This document shows positions 58,537-64,000 of a DNA stretch of 64,000 bases, piece after piece. The position numbers and the translations under genes are program-made. The notes under the pieces are model-generated. The model searched no databases, was not told the origin of the DNA, and saw nothing but the letters and a program-made list of their open reading frames with translations. Within the stretch, counting starts at the first letter, position 1. Each line of letters begins with the position of its first letter. This DNA is from Suillus spraguei (taxonomy: Eukaryota; Basidiomycota; Agaricomycetes; Boletales; Suillaceae), in the NCBI GenBank assembly GCA_016800925.1, contig JABCPU010000087.1:1-64000 (forward strand), written 5' to 3'.

Positions 58537-60015
58537 TTATACATCGACAGAAAGCTTATCCATAATCGCAGATAACATCGGGTTTCCACCGAGTCTCGCA
58601 ATTTCCGCTCTACCTTGTCGTTCCAACTTTTTCAGTACAGCCAGAGTATAGTCAAACGACTTCGTAGTATCCCTGAGGTAGTTGATGGTGTGGTGCTTAA
58701 GGGTTGGGGTCTTGGGACGCTTTTGCAGCACATCTAACAACAAAATCGAATGAGGTGGATTCGGAAGAAAGAATTGAAGAACTCACTCATGATCTGGCGG
58801 TTCTCAGGCTGTTCTAGAATGCCGTGAACGATGGGGAAGGAGAATTTTCCTTCCGACAAATCTTCCGCAAAGCCCTTGTTGTCTGTGTACTACAAATAGT
58901 ATATTCAAATCATGTCCTGTCTTGGAATGCATCAGAGACTAACCTGACTGCTCTGAAGATTCATGTAATCATCACGTATTTGGAAATGAACTCCAATGAG
59001 ATCCGTCAAAGGGATGTAGTCACTAGGTGGGTTTGAGTCAGCTCAGGAAATATCAATGGGCTCCGACTTACACATTGGTGTTCGTCGTAGCACATGCCAT
59101 CATAAGTTTCACAGCAATTCTGAGGAGACCACCCGTTTCTAGCAAATAGTTCTTCATAAAAGGAATGAGACAATGACAACAACATACTGGCTTTCACCAT
59201 GTCCACATATTCATCCTCTGAGGGACAACGCAGAGTGTCACGCCAGAGAATATCCATGCCCTGTCCACGGTGGAGCGACATAAGCTCACCTATACGTGTG
59301 TAACATTAGCATTACTATAACAACAAAGACAAACAACTCACCAGTCACTACGAGGTCCAAGTCAGAATTTGGAATGATGCGGTCAGGGAAGTCAGTCTTC
59401 TCCGCAGCTGGGCTGTCGTCGCCGAGTCCACTGTCTGAGCTCGAGCTCGAGATGGGGGCACGACGCCGCACAGTCGGCCTCAGAGCGGACAGTTCCTGGT
59501 AGGCCAAGAAGTATACGTAATTGGCAGTATTTATGGTCTGAGGAACACCATATATTTTATGGGCGACTGGAAGAGACCATCCTCAATTGTCTTTCAGGGG
59601 TAACAGACTACAATACCAACCTGGGATCCCACGTCTCAGCTGAGAGTCATCTTCGATGTCGTCGATCCTGTAGGCATAAGGATTAGTCAACATGGAAGTT
59701 GTCCGGCAATGTGCAGGTACATACAAGAGACTGCCATTGTGGAGAAGACCAACTACACGGTTGATGACCGCAAGCTTTTCCTTGGGGACGTTGAGCCAGA
59801 GGTTGAAACTTTCAATAAGCTTTCCCCGAATTTCTTTTCCCGGGTTAGCAGTGATGTAGTTGTATGGTTCAAGCAGCGACTGCCATGGCGAAGTTAAGCT
59901 GTGCATCTTCCGAGTTATAGGCGCCACTCACAGATTCCTGAGCTTCAGTCCATGAGCTGGACGATGCCCCTTGGAGGGTTGAGAGAAAGTTATCGTATTT
60001 ATCGACGTTAGCCAT
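58537..60015 (-). CDS. Geranylgeranyl diphosphate synthase
   Basis: Starts at ATG 60015 ([10 protein letters not shown]) and ends at 58537. Early exons 60015-59932, 59879-59725 and 59667-59622 join in frame. Motifs: '[20 protein letters not shown]' (start of the prenyl-synthase fold), the first Asp-rich motif '[16 protein letters not shown]' formed across a splice junction, '[20 protein letters not shown]', '[20 protein letters not shown]', the second Asp-rich motif '[16 protein letters not shown]', and '[18 protein letters not shown]'. The enzyme condenses farnesyl diphosphate with isopentenyl diphosphate to GGPP for protein prenylation and diterpenes. A Ser-rich insert ('[16 protein letters not shown]') lies mid-protein. 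All catalytic motifs are intact; no terpene cyclase is nearby, which suggests a housekeeping role. Confidence 0.93.
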
Positions 60016-60826
60016 AATTATCAACTATTGAGATGGGTTTTAGTTGGAACTATGTGAACGTCGACTCATTTTATATCAAAAGATCTGAACAGACAAGATA
60101 CTCGGAGGCGACGAAAGAAGCCGAAGGACCTCGACCAAAAATGGTAATAGTAGATAATTTTGGGCCTGCCGAATAGGACCAGCCCTGATCATGAGCGGTT
60201 CACGTACGTTCAGTGTATCGCCTTTGGGCCAAGCGGAGATGAGATGGAAGTAACGCTAGCTGGAGCGTGAGATTACTAGGAACGTTATGAAAGATAACCG
60301 TGCTCAGCCACATCGAGAATGTGCATTGCGCCCTCCATGGGAGCTTGAGAAGGCATCAATGAGCTCATCGGCGTGATACGGTGGTCATGACATTGCAAAA
60401 GATCGCAATACAAGTCGTACCCTGTCGATCCACTGTTTACACTGAGCATTCTTGACCACAGGAAGAGTTTGACGAGGTGTGTCGGTGCTCTCAACATCTA
60501 ATTGACAGCCCATCATTCAGGTTCAGCGAACGTGTCTTGAACTCGAACCATTTGTCTCGCGAACAACTGAGGCGAGCAGAGGAAGCGAGCAACGATAAGC
60601 AAGTTTACGTTCTTGTGTGTCAAAAGAAAGGTGGTTTACAAACGAGCTCGGAGGAGACCTGGAAGCGAATTTGCAAACAAAACAATGCGAACAAAAGTAT
60701 ATAACAGTACAACAATTCAGCGTGATATAATACAACAAAAAAAACACCAAAAAGTCACCCCGCATCGATGTTCCTGCTCAGTAGACTTCTATCATCACCC
60801 ATAGTACTAAGCTCGATCCCCAAGTC
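60016..60826. other. Intergenic, no recognised gene
   Basis: Promoter side of the GGPP synthase gene and gene-free DNA; only short ORFs without motifs. Confidence 0.45.
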
Positions 60827-61620
60827 CTACAGGAACATCAGGGCGAGGCTTGTAATTATCAGAGACCGCTGATTGCCAGCACAGCTCTTCAAAACTTTGG
60901 ACCGGGAAAGGACCAGGTCTGGGTCAACACCTTCTAACCAAGAAGAGTTATAATTGTGAGTACCCGGAATGATCCGGCGCAACTCCTCGTGGAAAAAGTC
61001 AAGCAAAAGCTCTTGTTGCGCCATTGCTTGCCAAACATCTGGCGAACATGCACAAGAGTAGGAATCTGGAAGAGGCGAAGAAGAAAGTGGGCTGCTGGTC
61101 CCAGGTGAGCGGTAACCAAGGACTCTCCCAAGCAATGTCAATATATTGCGCCGCGGCCTCACTTTCAGGGACAGTGGAGCTCGCAGCAGTATCATCGCTG
61201 CAGCTGTCCGAAAGATATTCCATATGGTGGGCTAGCCAAGGACTTATATCAAAAGTCATCAGACCTTCAAGGCCATCGCAGGATTCGTAGTCATCCTGAA
61301 GATCACAAGGAGCATTATGACCGAAGGAATTGAATGGATGCGCAAAAATGCCATCAGGCGATGAGGGGACTTTGGAGTCAATATTAGGCCTGTCGTCCTA
61401 ACAAGTTCGGTTTGCGATAAGTCCGAGTCGGATAGCAAGTTTATTTCATTCGAGTACTGACCGAATTAACTGCTGTAATCCAATATTGGATGCTCTTCAT
61501 ATCTTCATACATAGGCTTCGATCGCGATTCTGACTTATCTCCAAGTGATATTTGATTTCGATGAGGGTGTGAGGACTCAAATTGACAAGCAACTCTAGGT
61601 TGAAAACTAGCTGAGGATTG
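60827..61620 (-). CDS. Hypothetical protein, partial model
   Basis: An exon reading 'KSESRSKPMYEDMKSIQYWI' ends at GTCAGT (about 61462). It joins in phase across a 64-nt interval to 'DDRPNIDSKVPSSPDGIFAH', 'LEGLMTFDISPWLAHHMEYL' and 'PESEAAAQYIDIAW'. A further frame ends 'QQELLLDFFHEELRRIIPG' with stop at 60827-60829. The splice between the last two frames near 61120 is not resolved and the start is unknown. The sequence is acidic and Ser-rich, and no domain is recognised. It might be a transcription regulator or an orphan gene. Confidence 0.45.
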
Positions 61621-63080
61621 ATATGCATGTGTAAAAGTACAGTGTTAGGCGGAGCACAGCTGCGCGGGCATGAATAACAGATTGCGACTCCAGCTTCAGG
61701 TCCAGGGGCTTTTTATCCCATCTTGGCCACCGCTGGTTATAAGTGCACACCTGACGCCCAACAATAGGAGTACCCTTTATGGCAGCGTGTTTTAGTATGT
61801 TGTGCACGTGACAATGTGGCAGATATGACCTGTAAGCGCAAGACAATAGGTGTGGGACCGACAACCCATGAATAGAATAGTCCAGAGCTAAACAGAGTTT
61901 GCTGGACGAACCGCATAAACTAGGTGCCAGAATGTATTGTCTTGCAGCGATGAAGAATGGATCCAGGATCATATACTTGCCTTCAAGATTGTATCCGAGC
62001 ATCGACAAGTATCAGTAGAGTACGGGAATAATGAACTTACCACGACAAAAGAAAGTGGTCGACTTGGATCAATCAAATGGTTGGTCTAAATCACGATTAC
62101 GTGCGCAACGTATTCCCCAAAATGATCTCATGCTTTCCTTCAACCATCTTTACGACCTCGCCAATTGCGTTCGAACAACCTCATTTAACTAGTTCTCCTG
62201 AGTATGTGATCAGGTCTGCTCCTGGGTGTTGGAAGAAAATACGGCCGGCACTGCAGAGACGTCTTAGGGAGTTGTGGTCACAGAAAGGCTTATGGAAATA
62301 ATACAACTTTTCGACCCAAAAAAACATGATTTTGTCGTAGCCATTTTAAATTGCAAGTGATTGTATGGGCAAGGCCTTGTGAACCGTGATACTGCCGCGG
62401 TCACGAGCAGCGAAAGTGTATGATCCACTGAGAATTTTGACAGAACTCAACATAACATCAAATAATTCAGAGCGTGCCTCGAAGTCTGTGTTAGCGCAAG
62501 GGATGTGCACGTGACAACGCGACACGGCAGAGCGGAGTCCTGGACAGGAATCCAAACCATTATAGTCGTTTCGTCTCTCTCGTGTCTTTCCTCAGTTCGT
62601 TATCCGTGACTGAGGCTATGTTTCTTGTTTTGTCGTATAGTACCCAGACGCCGACTCAACTACGATAAATTGACGTTTGTCTAGGTACATGCTAATGTTT
62701 AACTCGTTATCCACGACTGAAATTTGACGTTTGTCTAGTCGTTATGAAGTCAGTATAACTAGGATGGGAATGGAAAAATAATGCAAAGCCCTGAGCCACA
62801 TATAGGTACCCGTTGTAGTGATAATGTAAGGCGAAACCACGATCAGTAAGAGCGTCGGTTGAGATAACGAATCCGTAATCGTCCAAACAAGCTGGTCCGG
62901 GCGTGACGTAGTACATCAGTGCAATATTCAGTACCATAAAGTGACCGTGAACTAAATAGAATGTCCGTGACAAGGGGAATTTTGGGTCTCTCGGTGGATT
63001 TAATATCTTGGGTTGGCTGTTTGCCGCGTGTGGTGTATGGCAGGAGTGAGTCACCGTTGGGTCCAGGTTTTGAAGAGTAA
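61621..63080. other. Intergenic or unresolved
   Basis: A minus-strand ORF at 61607-62008 and another at 62707-63186 ('LVHGHFMVLNIALMYYVT') have protein-like composition but no domain, start context or exon chain. I cannot support a gene. Confidence 0.3.
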
Positions 63081-63394
63081 GACAGGGGAGGGGGGCATAT
63101 GGGTGCTGCGCTGGGGAAGTGGTTTTCAGCCGAGTATTCGACCGAGGGGATGATGCATGCATGGTCGAGTGGGAAGGCATCGACAAAAATGATGTTGGTA
63201 CGCAAAGTCGAAGGTAAGCTTGTATGGTAGTATTCGAGTATTATGAGGGTTACGAAGAAGAGTGGAAGAAGGCAAAGGCGGTAAATTTACTGGAGGCAAT
63301 GGACGATTATGGTGAGTTTGAGGAGATGTATGCGGTGGCGGTATCAAGCAATAGTCGATGGGCTGTCACTAGACGGTTTCTGAAATCGCCATGA
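63081..63394 (+). CDS. Possible 3' end of a plus-strand gene
   Basis: A frame open from 63081 reads 'MGAALGKWFSAEYSTEGMMH' and 'STKMMLVRKVE'. A 17-nt GT...AG interval (63214-63230) follows, after which the sense continues 'VFEYYEGYEEEWKKAKAVNL' and 'GEFEEMYAVAVSSNSRWAV' to a TGA at 63392-63394. The composition looks like real protein and the 17-nt interval restores the frame and removes a stop. Either it is an unusually small intron or an indel in a decaying gene. Family unknown; no 5' exons found. Confidence 0.35.
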
Positions 63395-63480
63395 TGGACA
63401 CACTACTGCAGTGATCGTCGGTACTAAGGTCTAAAGGTTTTAATTTGAGTGAGTACGAGGAACGTAAAGGATGTTAAAAC

Positions 63481-64000
63481 TCACTCCTCTCGGCACTTTC
63501 GCCAGTGTTGTCCATGTGTCATATGGCTCAAATCAAGCTCAGCACCTCTGGGTATTACTAATATAGTTCCAGGGCTCAAAAATGAAAGTCGAGAAGCGGG
63601 TGGGACCCAGAATAACAGCCTGCGTTTGGGCCCTACCACCCATCCACTGTCAACATCCAGGACAAAAGGGGTCGGACTGCGGTCGTCATCGGATGCTCCG
63701 TCCGTCAACTCAGAAGTGTGGCACAGTGGGTGGATGGAATTGGATGAGAAGGAAATGGAGGGATTATGCCAAGTGTCATTTGACAATTGTGAAGGATCTG
63801 ACATGGCACACTGTTGCGATGGTCCCCTCGCCATGGCATCCCACAGCCGAACAGTGTTATCGCTTGAACCACTGACGATGCGATTGCCGTCTGGCGAGAA
63901 CGAGACCGAGTAAACAAAACTTGTGTGCCCCCGCAAGGGCTCACCGACTGGCTGCCCTGTCGCGGCATCCCACAGCCGAACAGTCTCATCCCAAGAACCA
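63481..64000 (-). CDS. NLR-type WD40 protein, C-terminal end (partial)
   Basis: The reading frame enters from beyond the right edge and stops at 63481-63483. It contains the ends of WD repeats ('[20 protein letters not shown]', '[15 protein letters not shown]') and then the conserved tail '[20 protein letters not shown]', '[20 protein letters not shown]' and a short charged end. The tail is that of fungal NACHT-WD40 proteins and is the intact counterpart of the broken tail at 16860-17125. The ATPase domain presumably lies outside the window. Predicted role: allorecognition/NLR switch. Confidence 0.85.
   Translation of the reverse strand, partial: GSWDETVRLWDAATGQPVGEPLRGHTSFVYSVSFSPDGNRIVSGSSDNTVRLWDAMARGPSQQCAMSDPSQLSNDTWHNPSISFSSNSIHPLCHTSELTDGASDDDRSPTPFVLDVDSGWVVGPKRRLLFWVPPASRLSFLSPGTILVIPRGAELDLSHMTHGQHWRKCREE

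Overview
The window is nuclear DNA of a filamentous basidiomycete. Genes are split by many short (about 45-65 nt) GT-AG introns, and strand switches are frequent. It carries fungal NLR-type genes (NACHT-WD40, NACHT-ankyrin), HET-domain genes with the extended 'WEDPLLDAQ / NELEPSSH / AALDGAQ' upstream region, Plavaka-type and hAT transposon remnants, an adenylation-thiolation-reductase enzyme and Elp1. The HET architecture resembles that of Boletales, so an ectomycorrhizal or saprotrophic bolete relative is my best guess; this is inference.

Layout. 1-7.0 kb is a transposon nest: a decayed Plavaka-type transposase interrupted by a 1.18-kb hAT remnant (terminal inverted repeats and an 8-bp target duplication), followed by an apparently complete 3.96-kb PIF/Harbinger element with both of its genes. 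7.0-8.0 kb holds a rearranged HET pseudogene. 8.1-13.8 kb contains two copies of a duplicated unit, each carrying a 27-codon, two-exon metallothionein gene too small for routine ORF calling, with a small gene of unknown function between them. 14-16.7 kb holds gene debris (a P5C-dehydrogenase exon, a hAT terminus). 17-21.2 kb is a NACHT-WD40 NLR with eight WD repeats. 22.2-26.9 kb contains two more HET genes in decay. 27.4-31.5 kb holds two genes of unknown function, one tail-anchored and one with an RG/Q-rich tail. 33.1-36.7 kb is a NACHT-ankyrin NLR bracketed by a 0.5-kb direct repeat. 37.9-39.5 kb is a single-pass membrane protein. 39.8-43.7 kb is a reductase-type NRPS-like enzyme. 44-52 kb has a gene fragment, an aldo-keto reductase and a multipass membrane protein. 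52.4-60.0 kb is a dense housekeeping block: ELP1, EFG1 and GGPP synthase. The right edge cuts into a second NLR-type WD40 gene.

How it fits together. Left of 37 kb the window is accessory in character: self/non-self recognition genes (HET, NACHT-WD40, NACHT-ANK), transposons and duplicated stress genes, many in decay. Right of 37 kb it is mostly single-copy metabolic and housekeeping genes. The best finding is the metallothionein pair. The encoded peptides are identical, with one synonymous change in 84 coding bases against about 11 changes in a 54-base intron, and matching TATA boxes and 5'-UTR introns, so both copies look functional and selected.
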